DNA of 64,000 bases from Miltoncostaea sp963770865 (GTDB lineage: Bacteria > Actinomycetota > Thermoleophilia > Miltoncostaeales > Miltoncostaeaceae): the NCBI GenBank assembly GCA_963770865.1, contig CAVYRD010000013.1:248001-312000 (forward strand). Reading direction: 5' to 3'. The first letter of the stretch is position 1. Each line of letters opens with the position of its first letter. Shown piece after piece: positions 33,711 to 41,112 of the stretch. The notes under the pieces are model-generated. The model worked only from the letters and a program-made list of their open reading frames with translations. It did no database searches and was not told the DNA's origin. A program made the position numbers and the translations under genes.

Positions 33711-34190
33711 TCACGCGACGGCCGCCGCGAGCCCGGGCGGCGACGCCCGGCCCTCCGGTGCCCCCTCGACGACAACGAGCCGTCCACCCGAGCGCAGGAC
33801 CCGCCCGACCTCTCCCAGGAGGCGGCCGCGGGTCCGCGACGTCGCGGCCGGTGCGGCGAGGACGACGGCGTCGAGGCTGCCATCGCCCGCCGGCACGCCG
33901 ACGGCATCGAAGACCGACCGCAGCCGGTAGAGGCCCCGGAGGCGGCCCTCGCGCTCGGCGGCGATCCGCAGCGGCTCGTCGCCGCAGACGGCCAGCACCG
34001 ACCCGGTCATGCCGACCGCGCGGGCGGCCGACTCGAACTCCGGCAGGCCACCGATCACGGCGACCCGGTCCGGCTCGGTGAGCGCCCGCTCCAGCCCGGC
34101 CGGCCCCTCGCAGAAGCGGACCTCGATCGCGGACGCGAGCGTCCCGGCGCCGCGCGCCGGGGCGGGGATCCAGACGGGGGCGCCGCTCAT
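33711..34190 (-). CDS. Methyltransferase-like protein
   Basis: A 159-residue protein. 'AVIGGLPEFESAARAVGMTG', 'SVLAVCGDEPLRIAAE' and 'SLDAVVLAAPAAT', followed by 'GEVGRVLRSGGRLVVVEGAP', look like the second half of a SAM-methyltransferase fold (post-III strand 'LRSGGRL'), but motif I is poor, so catalysis is doubtful. Its start overlaps the stop of the 31-residue upstream gene by four bases (ATGA). It lies 75 bp before the BTAD regulator on the same strand. Confidence 0.6.
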   Translation of the reverse strand: MSGAPVWIPAPARGAGTLASAIEVRFCEGPAGLERALTEPDRVAVIGGLPEFESAARAVGMTGSVLAVCGDEPLRIAAEREGRLRGLYRLRSVFDAVGVPAGDGSLDAVVLAAPAATSRTRGRLLGEVGRVLRSGGRLVVVEGAPEGRASPPGLAAAVA

Positions 34191-34282
34191 CGCGGACGCT
34201 CCCCGGCGGCGGCCGGCGCGGGCCGGGGGCCCGCCCAGCGGCGGCGGAACGGGTCCGTCGGGTGTGTCCAGGTGGTGCTCAT
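34187..34282 (-). CDS. 31-residue peptide coupled to the methyltransferase-like gene
   Basis: ATG at 34282 with a strong GAGGAGG ribosome site 7 nt upstream opens a 31-codon frame starting 'MSTTWTHPTDPFRRRW' and ending in an ATGA that overlaps the next gene. The strong ribosome site and coupling make translation likely. The first five residues and surrounding bases match the start of the 203-residue gene at 36215, so it may be a truncated copy of that gene or a real leader. Confidence 0.5.
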   Translation of the reverse strand: MSTTWTHPTDPFRRRWAGPRPAPAAAGERPR

Positions 34283-34428
34283 CGCGATCCTCCTCGTCGG
34301 GGCCTCGATGGCCCTCTCGGTTGTCGGGGAGGAGTCCACCGCGACGGGGTAAGAGGCCGGTAAACGACCAGTAGGCCCGGGGCGCCGCCGGGACGCGCGC
34401 CCGGATGCGGGGTCGGCGTCCCCTCGGC

Positions 34429-34708
34429 TCAGGGAGCGGGCGGGCCCGGCTCGGCGGGCGGGCCTGCGGCGCCGGGGGTCAGATCGAGCTGCCACCAGCC
34501 GACGTCGTGCCAGACGCCGGCCTTGAAGCCGATGTCCCGGTAGACCCCGACCGGCGTGAAGCCGAGCGCCTCGGAGGCCCACGCTCGCGTCGTTGGGCAG
34601 GGTGATGCCCGCGCAGGCCGTCCGGAAGCCCTGCACCCGCAGCCGCGCGAGCAGAATGGCGGCGCAGGCCGCCGCGTCCCTCTGCGGATCGGCGGTCCGG
34701 ACGGCCAT
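34429..34708 (-). pseudogene. GNAT acetyltransferase remnant
   Basis: The frame opens 'MAVRTADPQRDAAACAAIL', the usual start of a phosphinothricin-type GNAT. It then jumps to 'FRTACAGITLPNDAS', missing about 90 central residues including the acetyl-CoA loop. After a one-base shift at GTGGGCC (about 34585) it continues with 'SEALGFTPVGVYRDIGFKAG' and 'WHDVGWWQLDL', the family's C-terminus. The internal deletion plus frameshift show a dead gene. It sits within a minus-strand row of small genes. Confidence 0.75.
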
Positions 34709-34735
34709 CGCGTCACGATCGCATGACCCCGCGGA

Positions 34736-35224
34736 TCAGGCGAGCCCGCGCGCGACCTCCTCCAGCAGGTCGAGCGCGTCCTGCAGGCCCGCCTCCATGC
34801 CGGATGCGATGTGCATGTCGCGGTGCTCGGGCAGCTCGTGCTCCACGAGCATCGTGACCGTCGTGCGCCCGTCCTCCTCGGCGAAGGTGATCGTGTCGAG
34901 GGCCTCCGCGTCGGGGAAGCCCTCGAAGACCTCCGTCTGGACGATCCGCTCCTCGGGCACGACCTCCCGGACGACGCCGTGGAAGCCGACCTCCATGCCG
35001 TCGGGCGTGACCATCACCTGCCGCCATGCACCGCCGGGGCGCAGGTCGCTCTCGACGAGCGTCACCTCGCCCCGGTTCGCGTGCCACCAGCGCCTGACGA
35101 GCTCGGGCTCGGTCCACGCGCGCCAGACCAGCCGGCGGGGGGCGTCGAACACCCGCGTGATCAGGATCTGCGTGTCGCCCCGCAGCTCGACGAGCGCGGT
35201 CCCGCTAGTGCTGCCCATGGTCAT
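34736..35224 (-). CDS. SRPBCC/AHSA1-like protein
   Basis: A 162-residue START-like protein: 'LITRVFDAPRRLVWRAWTEP', 'VRRWWHANRGEVTLVESDLR', 'GGAWRQVMVTPDGMEV' and a long C-terminal helix 'SGMEAGLQDALDLLEEVA'. This is the Activator of Hsp90 ATPase homologue-1-like (AHSA1) branch of the SRPBCC fold, which binds small hydrophobic ligands. It overlaps the upstream ArsR gene by 20 bp, the usual ArsR-AHSA1 pair in actinomycetes. Ligand unknown. Confidence 0.88.
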   Translation of the reverse strand: MTMGSTSGTALVELRGDTQILITRVFDAPRRLVWRAWTEPELVRRWWHANRGEVTLVESDLRPGGAWRQVMVTPDGMEVGFHGVVREVVPEERIVQTEVFEGFPDAEALDTITFAEEDGRTTVTMLVEHELPEHRDMHIASGMEAGLQDALDLLEEVARGLA

Positions 35225-35558
35225 CCGCCTCCCTCTCCTTGAGTTCCTCGAGCACGGCGTCGAGGCGGTCGAAGCGCTCGACCCACTCGCGCTCGAACCC
35301 GGCGAGCCAGTCGCCGATGGGCCGCAGCGCCGGGCCGTTCACCCGGTAGAGCCGCCGCCGCCCCTCGCCGCGCACCCGCACGGCCCCCACCTCGCGCAGG
35401 ACGCGCAGGTGCTTGGACACCTGGGGCTGTCCGAGCCCCAGGATCCGGACGAGGTCGTTGACGGGGCGCTCGCCGGCCGCGAGGACGTCGAGGATCTCAC
35501 GGCGGCGGGGCTCCGCCACCGCGTTGAAGACGTCCGTCGTGGTCGCTGCCCGTGCCAT
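35205..35558 (-). CDS. ArsR family transcriptional regulator
   Basis: A 117-residue winged-helix protein: 'VFNAVAEPRRREILDVLAAG', 'VNDLVRILGLGQPQVSKHLR' (recognition helix) and 'RRRLYRVNGPALRPIGDWLA'. There is no metal-binding cysteine pair, so it is of the small-ligand type that usually pairs with an AHSA1 protein, as here. A TACGTT box lies 6 nt before the ATG at 35558, indicating a leaderless transcript; a GTG two codons upstream is an alternative. It probably controls its own two-gene unit. Confidence 0.88.
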   Translation of the reverse strand: MARAATTTDVFNAVAEPRRREILDVLAAGERPVNDLVRILGLGQPQVSKHLRVLREVGAVRVRGEGRRRLYRVNGPALRPIGDWLAGFEREWVERFDRLDAVLEELKEREADDHGQH

Positions 35559-35603
35559 GGGCACAACGTATACCTATATGGACATGTATGTCGAGCGCCC
35601 CGG

Positions 35604-36215
35604 TCAGGCCGCCAGGTCGCGCAGCCCGGACACGCCCCCGCCGATCGTGATCTCGTAACGGTCGGGCGCGTCGGCCGCGCCGGAGGTGGAGAGCGCGAGG
35701 CCGCCGCCGACCGCGCCGAACGCCTGCCCGGCGAAGCCGAGGTGGCGCACGCCGCCCGACACGGTGAGGGTCGCCGCCGTGCCGGCGGGCCGGTGGAGCA
35801 CGAGGTCCTTGACGCCGCCGCGGATCCGGATCGGCACCACCCCGCGCGGTCCCGGAAGGGACAGCTCGACGTGGCTCGCGCCGCCCTCCACCTCCAGGCC
35901 GCGGAGCGCGAGCCCGGTGAGGTCGGCCCCCATCCACGCGACGCCGCCCAGGGAGATCTCCCACGCCGCCTCGCGGCTCAGGGTGACCTCCGCGCGCGGC
36001 CGGCCCAGCCCGATGCGCGGGTAGGTGATCGTGATGCCCGCGCCGTCCGTCGTCACGGTGGGCCGCGGGCCGGAGAAGCGCGCGGCGCACAGGTCGGGCT
36101 CGGTGTCGCCGGCCCGCAGGGTCAGGCGCCCCGCGCCCCGCGGGAACGCGATGCGGGCCTCGTCGATGACCGGCCCCGTCGGCGCGGCGGGGGTCTCGTG
36201 CCAGGTGGTGCTCAT
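35604..36215 (-). CDS. Unknown repetitive beta protein, divergent to MarR
   Basis: A 203-residue protein after a GAGGAGG ribosome site. From residue 60 it is built of short strands: 'RAEVTLSREAAWEISLGGVA', 'LRGLEVEGGASHVELSLPG', 'IRGGVKDLVLHRPAGTAA', 'VSGGVRHLGFAGQAFGA'. The pattern is that of a right-handed beta-helix or DUF4097-like adhesin repeat. No signal peptide is visible. I do not recognise a specific family. It is divergent to a MarR gene across a perfect operator, so is probably repressed by it. Confidence 0.6.
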   Translation of the reverse strand: MSTTWHETPAAPTGPVIDEARIAFPRGAGRLTLRAGDTEPDLCAARFSGPRPTVTTDGAGITITYPRIGLGRPRAEVTLSREAAWEISLGGVAWMGADLTGLALRGLEVEGGASHVELSLPGPRGVVPIRIRGGVKDLVLHRPAGTAATLTVSGGVRHLGFAGQAFGAVGGGLALSTSGAADAPDRYEITIGGGVSGLRDLAA

Positions 36216-36256
36216 CGGTGTCCTCCTCGCTGGGCGGTAGGCTCCGCCTTGACGGC

Positions 36257-36283
36257 TCGACCATCGAATGTCTTGATGGTCGA
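36257..36283. promoter_or_regulatory. Perfect MarR operator
   Basis: TCGACCATC (36257-36265) and GATGGTCGA (36275-36283) are perfect 9-bp arms around a 9-nt spacer, between the divergent 203-residue gene and the MarR gene. Related half-sites (CGAATGG, GATGATCG) continue toward the MarR start. Confidence 0.7.
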
Positions 36284-36299
36284 ATGGTTTGATGATCGT

Positions 36300-36794
36300 A
36301 TGAACGAGAAGGTTCGATTGTCAAGACACTCCCGGGAGGAGCTGGCGGCCGAGGTCATCGACCAGGTGCGCCGCCACCAGATCGCCCAGGACGCCTTCGA
36401 CGAGGCGGCCACCGCGCGGCTCGGCGTCAACCGCACCGATGGCCGCTGCCTCGACATCATCGACCGGCTCGGCCCCATCACCGCGGGCGCCCTCGCGCGC
36501 GAGGGCGGGCTCTCGACCGGCGCGGTCACCACGCTGATCGACCGGCTCGAGCGGCGCGGCTACGTGCGGCGCGTCCGCGACACGGAGGACCGCCGCCGCG
36601 TCTTCATCGAGCTCACCGACGAGCTGCGCGAGCGGGCGTGGGAGATCTGGGGGCCGCTGGCCGGCGTCTCGGACGAGTTCCTGGGCCGCCACTCGGACGC
36701 CGACCTGCGCGTGCTCCGCGACTTCCTCAGGGCGTCGGTCGAGGTGCTGGACGAGCACGCGGCGCGCGTGCGGGCGCTGCCGCCGCGCGAATGA
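36300..36794 (+). CDS. MarR family transcriptional regulator
   Basis: A 164-residue regulator: 'TDGRCLDIIDRLGPITAGAL', 'AREGGLSTGAVTTLIDRLER' (recognition helix), 'GYVRRVRDTEDRRRVFIELT' (wing) and a C-terminal dimer helix. An in-frame ATG at 36276 lies inside the operator, so 36300 is preferred, although no strong ribosome site is seen. It probably represses itself and the divergent beta-repeat gene. Ligand unknown. Confidence 0.85.
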   Translation: MNEKVRLSRHSREELAAEVIDQVRRHQIAQDAFDEAATARLGVNRTDGRCLDIIDRLGPITAGALAREGGLSTGAVTTLIDRLERRGYVRRVRDTEDRRRVFIELTDELRERAWEIWGPLAGVSDEFLGRHSDADLRVLRDFLRASVEVLDEHAARVRALPPRE

Positions 36795-36837
36795 GCCGCG
36801 CGGCCGCGGGTAGCACCACCACGGCCGGCGGGGGACA

Positions 36838-37597
36838 CGAGGAAGGCGCCGCTCGCGCCCGACGGCGTGGAGGCGTGCGCGACTCCGGCCGAGGCGGCGC
36901 GCGGCGCGGGCGTCGTGGTCACGATGCTCTCCGACGCCGACGCCGTGACCGGCGCGATGGACGGAGCCGAGGGCGGCCTCGCGGGGGTCGAGGGCGACGC
37001 CGTGTGGCTCCAGACGAGCACGATCGGCGAGGAGGGCGCGACGCGCTGCGCCGAGCTCGCCGCCGCGCGTGGCGTCGTGTTCGTCGACGCGCCGGTGCTC
37101 GGCACCAAGGGCCCGGCCGAGCAGGGCGCGCTGGTGGTGCTGGCCTCGGGCCCCGAGGACGCGCGGCCGCGCGTGGAGCCCGTGCTCGACGCCGTCGGTG
37201 CGCGCACGATGTGGGTGGGCGAGGCGGGACGTGGCTCGCTCCTGAAGCTCGTCACCAACGCCTGGATCATGGCCGTGGTGGAGGGCGCCGCTGAGACCGT
37301 CGCGCTGGCCGAGGGCCTCGGCCTCGACCCGGCGCTGCTGCTCGAGGCCGTCGCCGGCGGCCCGCTCGACCTGCCCTACCTCCAGGTCAAGGCGGCCGCG
37401 ATGGCCGAGCGCGACTTCACGCCGTCGTTCCGCTGGCGCTCGCCGCCAAGGACGCCGGGCTGGTGGAGGACGCCGCGCGGGCGCACGGCCTCGACCTCCC
37501 GGTGCTGGGCGCCATCCGCGCGCGCCTCGAGCAGGGCGTGCCCGGGCACGGCGACGAGGACGTCGCGGCGACCTTCCTGACCAGCGCGCCGGGCTGA
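36838..37597 (+). pseudogene. 3-hydroxyisobutyrate dehydrogenase-like remnant
   Basis: From about 36838 the plus strand reads 'APDGVEACATPAEAARGAGV', 'VVTMLSDADAVTGAM', 'FVDAPVLGTKGPAEQGALVV' and 'GSLLKLVTNAWIMAVVEGAA'. This is the body of a 3-hydroxyisobutyrate dehydrogenase-type NAD enzyme, including the catalytic Lys. The N-terminal Rossmann GxGxxG (about 40 residues) is missing. One base is lost at about 37430, after which 'PLALAAKDAGLVEDAARAHG' continues in another frame to TGA 37595-37597. Truncation plus frameshift indicate decay, unless the shift is a sequence error. Confidence 0.7.
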
Positions 37598-37600
37598 CCT

Positions 37601-37621
37601 CCCGGCGGGATGCCCGCCGGG
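37601..37621. terminator. Hairpin terminator
   Basis: CCCGGCGGG (37601-37609) and CCCGCCGGG (37613-37621) form a perfect 9-bp stem with a 3-nt loop, 3 nt after the dehydrogenase-remnant stop and just before the -10 box of the next gene. Confidence 0.6.
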
Positions 37622-37641
37622 GCCGCGGCTACCCTTGGCCC

Positions 37642-37809
37642 ATGGACCTCTGCCCGATCTGCGCCGCGCCGCTGGTGGACATCCGCGCCAAGGCCGTCTG
37701 CACCTCGTGCGGGCGCATTGTGGAGGGCTGCTGCGAGGGCGCGGCCTGCGCGCCGGCTCCGGCTCAGGCCGGGACGCCGCCCGGGTCGAGGTCGCGCAGC
37801 TCCCGGTAG
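37642..37809 (+). CDS. Small zinc-ribbon protein
   Basis: A 55-residue protein with 'MDLCPICAAPLVDIRAKAVC' and 'TSCGRIVEGCCEGAAC'. The two CxxC knuckles (Cys4/Cys7 and Cys20/Cys23) make a zinc ribbon. TACCCT ends 6 nt before the ATG, so it is likely leaderless. Its last 46 bp overlap the 3' end of the opposing peptidase gene. Role unknown. Confidence 0.6.
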   Translation: MDLCPICAAPLVDIRAKAVCTSCGRIVEGCCEGAACAPAPAQAGTPPGSRSRSSR

Positions 37810-38972
37810 GGGTTCACGGCCTTCCCGCCCCCCGGGTGCATCTCGAAGTGCAGGTGGAAGACGCCGCCGCGGGCGTCTCCGGTGCGGCCGACCTCGCCGA
37901 TCTTCGTGCCCGCCCGCACCCGCGTCCCGACCTGGATGTCCGCCGGGATGCTGCGCAGGTGGGCGAAGTAGTACCGCGTCCCGGCGTCGTCGCGCAGCCA
38001 CACGCGGATGCCTCCGAGCCCGGTGTCGGCGCGGCTCAGCTGGTCGATGACCCCGTCGGCGACGGCCACGACCGGGGTGCCGGGGGCGGCCAGGATGTCG
38101 ATGCCCTGATGCTTGCCCTGGTGGCGCGGGGCCCCGAAGTCGTTCGAGAAGGCGCGCGGGCCGTCCACCGGGAAGACCGTCAGGTGGCGCGCCCGGGTCG
38201 CGTTCAGCCGGCGCAGCAGCGAGATGTCGGCGGCGCCGTTCACCGCCAGGCCCTCGCGGCGCTGGTAGCGGGCCACCGCCCGCCGGGTGTTCGGGCCGAA
38301 GGCCCCGTCGGCCGACACCGGGATGCCCTGGCGGCGCAGCGCGACCTGCAGGCGGCGCACCGGCGGGCCCTCGGCGCCGATCGACAGCACCGCGCCGTTC
38401 GGGGTCGCGCCGCCGGGGCGGCCTGAGCGCAGGCGGGCGCGCAGGCGGCCGTCGGCCACCCCGGTCGGGCGCAGCCCGAGGCGTCGCTGCGCGCGCCGCA
38501 CAGCCGCCCGCGTCAGGGGGCCGAAGCCGCCGTCGACCGCGACCGGCTCGCCCGAGCGGGCCAGGGCGCGCTGCAGCGCGCAGACCTGGGGGCCGTAGGC
38601 GCCGAGGCGCAGCACCCCGTTCGCGGCGCCGCGCGCCGTGGTGGGGCCGGGCAGGTCGCACACCGACAGGCCGAGCCACCACAGCAGGGGCCGGTTGACC
38701 AGGCCGTTGACGCGCAGGCCGAGGCGCCGCTGGAAGCGCGACACCGCGCGCCGGGTGCCCGGGCCGTAGACCCCGTCCACCGCCACCCGGAACCCGCGCG
38801 AGCGCAGCTCGCGCTGCAGGGCGCGCACCGTGGGTCCGTGCGCGCCGAGGCCGAGCACCCCGGCCTCGGCCGTCGCGGGGGCCCGCGCGGCGGCCCCGGG
38901 CGGCACGGATGGCAGGGCCACGAGCATGGAGGCCGCCACCGCCACGAGCAGGACCGGGACGCGAAAGGTCAT
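37764..38972 (-). CDS. Peptidoglycan-binding M23 endopeptidase
   Basis: A 402-residue exported protein. Residues 1-32 are a signal peptide. Three PG_binding_1 repeats follow ('VRALQRELRSRGFRVAVDGV', 'VCALQRALARSGEPVAVDGG', 'VRRLQVALRRQGIPVSADGA'). The C-terminal M23 metallopeptidase has the zinc motifs 'HQGIDILAAPG' (HxxxD) and 'FHLHFEMHPGG' (HxH), with 'HLRSIP' between. All catalytic residues are present. It should bind and cut peptide cross-links of the cell wall. It is a single gene. Confidence 0.9.
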   Translation of the reverse strand: MTFRVPVLLVAVAASMLVALPSVPPGAAARAPATAEAGVLGLGAHGPTVRALQRELRSRGFRVAVDGVYGPGTRRAVSRFQRRLGLRVNGLVNRPLLWWLGLSVCDLPGPTTARGAANGVLRLGAYGPQVCALQRALARSGEPVAVDGGFGPLTRAAVRRAQRRLGLRPTGVADGRLRARLRSGRPGGATPNGAVLSIGAEGPPVRRLQVALRRQGIPVSADGAFGPNTRRAVARYQRREGLAVNGAADISLLRRLNATRARHLTVFPVDGPRAFSNDFGAPRHQGKHQGIDILAAPGTPVVAVADGVIDQLSRADTGLGGIRVWLRDDAGTRYYFAHLRSIPADIQVGTRVRAGTKIGEVGRTGDARGGVFHLHFEMHPGGGKAVNPYRELRDLDPGGVPA

Positions 38973-39018
38973 GGAGGATGCGTTCGCCGGGCGCGGCCCC
39001 GGCCCTTGTGGCGCGGTC

Positions 39019-39363
39019 CTACGAGCCGCGAGGGGCCTTCGGCGGCAGCGTGGCGGTGAAGGCCCGCCCCTCGCCCACCCAGCGCTCCAGGTCGGCGTCG
39101 TCGGCGACGGCCTCCGGCGCGACCATCACGATGGTGCGCATCGGCCGCCCGGTGAGGTCGAACTCCCGGGTGCCGGGCCGCGCGAACGCCGCGTCGGCGG
39201 CGTCGGGCCCGACCCGCACGATGAGCTCGTCGCCCAGGACGCCGCAGGTCATGTGCCCGGCGACCATGAACGCGATGCCGCCGAACATCTTGCGCTCCAC
39301 CAGATCCGGCGCGTCGGCCAGGACGAGCCGGATGCGCTCGGCGAGTGCCTCGTCGTAGGCCAT
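39019..39363 (-). CDS. TfoX N-terminal domain protein
   Basis: A 114-residue protein: 'AERIRLVLADAPDLVERKMF', 'GGIAFMVAGHMTCGVLGDEL', 'VRVGPDAADAAFARPGTREF' and 'AVADDADLERWVGEGRAF'. This is the stand-alone TfoX N-terminal domain found in many bacteria. Full-length TfoX regulates competence in gammaproteobacteria, but the role of the single domain is unknown. A TACCCT box lies 5 nt upstream of the ATG, so it is probably leaderless. Confidence 0.85.
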   Translation of the reverse strand: MAYDEALAERIRLVLADAPDLVERKMFGGIAFMVAGHMTCGVLGDELIVRVGPDAADAAFARPGTREFDLTGRPMRTIVMVAPEAVADDADLERWVGEGRAFTATLPPKAPRGS

Positions 39364-39516
39364 GCCAGAGGGTATCCCGTGCGGTGACACCCGTCCCGAG
39401 GGCCTCCCCGCCGGTAAGGACGGCGCGGGCGGCTGCCGAATCGGACACACGGCGAAGGTGCCCCGACGCCCGCCCCGCTAGCGTGGCCCGCTCCGCCGGA
39501 CCGCGCTCACGCCCCC

Positions 39517-41091
39517 ATGGCCGACTTCCTCGTCGACAACCCCCTGCTCCTGCTGTTCGCCTGCCTGGCGATCGGGAGCCTCGCGGGCGCGGTGCGGGTG
39601 CGCGGCTTCATGCTCGGCCCGGCCGCCGTGCTGTTCACGGCCCTCGCGCTGTCGGCGTGGGACTCCCGGCTCGAGCTGCCGCCGGTGGTCGGCCAGCTCG
39701 GCCTGGCCGTGTTCGCATACTGCATCGGCGTGGCGAGCGGGTCGGCGTTCTTCGGCGCGCTGCGCTCCGGCCTCGGGACGATCCTCGCGGTCAGCGGGCT
39801 CATCGCCGCCTGCGGCGCCCTGACCTACGGCGTCGGCCGCGCGCTCGGGCTGGGACCCGAGCTGATCGCGGGCGTCTTCGCCGGGGGCCTCACCAACACG
39901 CCGGCGCTGGCGGCGGCCACCGAGGCGGCGGACGGCTCCACCGGCCCGACCGTCGGCTACTCGGTGACCTACCTGGCGGGCGTCGTCGTGATGATGCTGC
40001 TCGCCCAGTGGGCGCTCGGGCCGCGCGGCCGGGCCCGCGTGCGCGAGGCCGACCCGGCCCAGGAGGCGATCGTCAACGTCACCCTCCAGGTGACCGCGGC
40101 CGGCCTGCCCCCGGTGGGACGCTTCGCCCACGACCCCGAGCACCCGGTGCTCTTCTCGCGCCGCAAGCACGGCGACGCGGTGGAGGTGCCCGACGACGAC
40201 ACGATGCTCGAGCCGGGCGACCTGGTCTCGGCCATCGGCCACCGCGGCGACGTCGAGGCCGTCGCGAGCCAGGTGGGCGTGCCCGCCACCGAGCCGCTCA
40301 CCCTCGACCGCAGCCGGCTGGACATGCGGCGCATCACGATGTCCCGGCGCGCGCTGTCGGGCCACACGGTGCGCCAGCTCGACCTGCCCGCGCGCTTCGG
40401 CGCGCTCGCCTCCCGCGTGCGGCGCGGCGACGTCGACCTGCTGGCCACCGACGACCTGGTCGTGCAGCAGGGCGACCGCATCCGCGTCATCGCGCCGCGC
40501 GGGCGGATGGCCGAGATCGCGCGCCACCTCGGCGACTCCGAGCGCGGGCCGGCCGACCTCAACCCGATCGGCCTGTCGCTCGGCCTCTGCATGGGCCTCC
40601 TGCTGGGCCTGGTGCCGCTGCCCTCGCCGGCCGGCGGCACCTTCACGATCGGCCTCGCCGCGGGCCCGCTGCTGGTGGGCCTGGTGCTCGGGCGCCTGTC
40701 GCGCACCGGCCCGGTGTCCTGGTCGGTCCCCTACACGGCGTCGATCGCGCTCCAGCAGCTCGGCCTGCTGCTGTTCCTGGCCACGGCCGGGTCGCGCGCC
40801 GGGGGCGCGCTGGTGGACGCTCTCGGCAGCCCGGAGGGCGGGCGCATCTTCCTCGCCGGGCTCATCGTGACCCTGGCGGCCGCCGGCGGGCTGCTCGTGC
40901 TGGGGCGCGTGCTCGGGCTGGGCGGGCCGCGGTTCGCGGGCATCGTGGCGGGGGCGCAGACCCAGCCGGCCGTGCTCGCCTTCGCCCAGGAGAAGACCTC
41001 CGACCAGGCCGTCGGCCTGGGCTACGCGCTGGTCTACCCGGCCGTGATGATCCTCAAGATCGTGGTGGCGCAGATCCTCGTGGTGATGTAG
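39517..41091 (+). CDS. AspT/YidE-like antiporter with TrkA-C domains
   Basis: A 524-residue membrane protein. About five helices at residues 1-170 ('LLLLFACLAIGSLAGAVRVR', 'GLTNTPALAAATEAAD') are followed by a cytosolic pair of TrkA-C/RCK-C-like domains at about 185-345 ('DTMLEPGDLVSAIGHRGDVE', 'QQGDRIRVIAPRGRMAE'), then about five more helices with a repeat of the first pattern ('VAGAQTQPAVLAFAQEK'). This is the duplicated-half layout of AspT (aspartate:alanine exchanger) and YidE/YbjL. Substrate unknown. A stop-codon-spanning hairpin ends the gene. Confidence 0.88.
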   Translation: MADFLVDNPLLLLFACLAIGSLAGAVRVRGFMLGPAAVLFTALALSAWDSRLELPPVVGQLGLAVFAYCIGVASGSAFFGALRSGLGTILAVSGLIAACGALTYGVGRALGLGPELIAGVFAGGLTNTPALAAATEAADGSTGPTVGYSVTYLAGVVVMMLLAQWALGPRGRARVREADPAQEAIVNVTLQVTAAGLPPVGRFAHDPEHPVLFSRRKHGDAVEVPDDDTMLEPGDLVSAIGHRGDVEAVASQVGVPATEPLTLDRSRLDMRRITMSRRALSGHTVRQLDLPARFGALASRVRRGDVDLLATDDLVVQQGDRIRVIAPRGRMAEIARHLGDSERGPADLNPIGLSLGLCMGLLLGLVPLPSPAGGTFTIGLAAGPLLVGLVLGRLSRTGPVSWSVPYTASIALQQLGLLLFLATAGSRAGGALVDALGSPEGGRIFLAGLIVTLAAAGGLLVLGRVLGLGGPRFAGIVAGAQTQPAVLAFAQEKTSDQAVGLGYALVYPAVMILKIVVAQILVVM

Positions 41092-41112
41092 CCGTCGCCG
41101 GGGCGGCTACAT
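41086..41112. terminator. Bidirectional hairpin containing both stop codons
   Basis: ATGTAGCCG (41086-41094) and CGGCTACAT (41104-41112) form a perfect 9-bp stem around a 9-nt loop. The stop of the rightward AspT-like gene and the stop of the leftward amidinotransferase-fold gene both lie in the arms. It can serve both convergent transcripts. Confidence 0.6.

Noticed and set aside
30322..33930. A 1,202-codon plus-strand open frame opposite the BTAD regulator
   Set aside because: Composition is Arg/Gln/Gly-rich without recognisable folds, whereas the other strand has continuous BTAD, ATPase and TPR domains.
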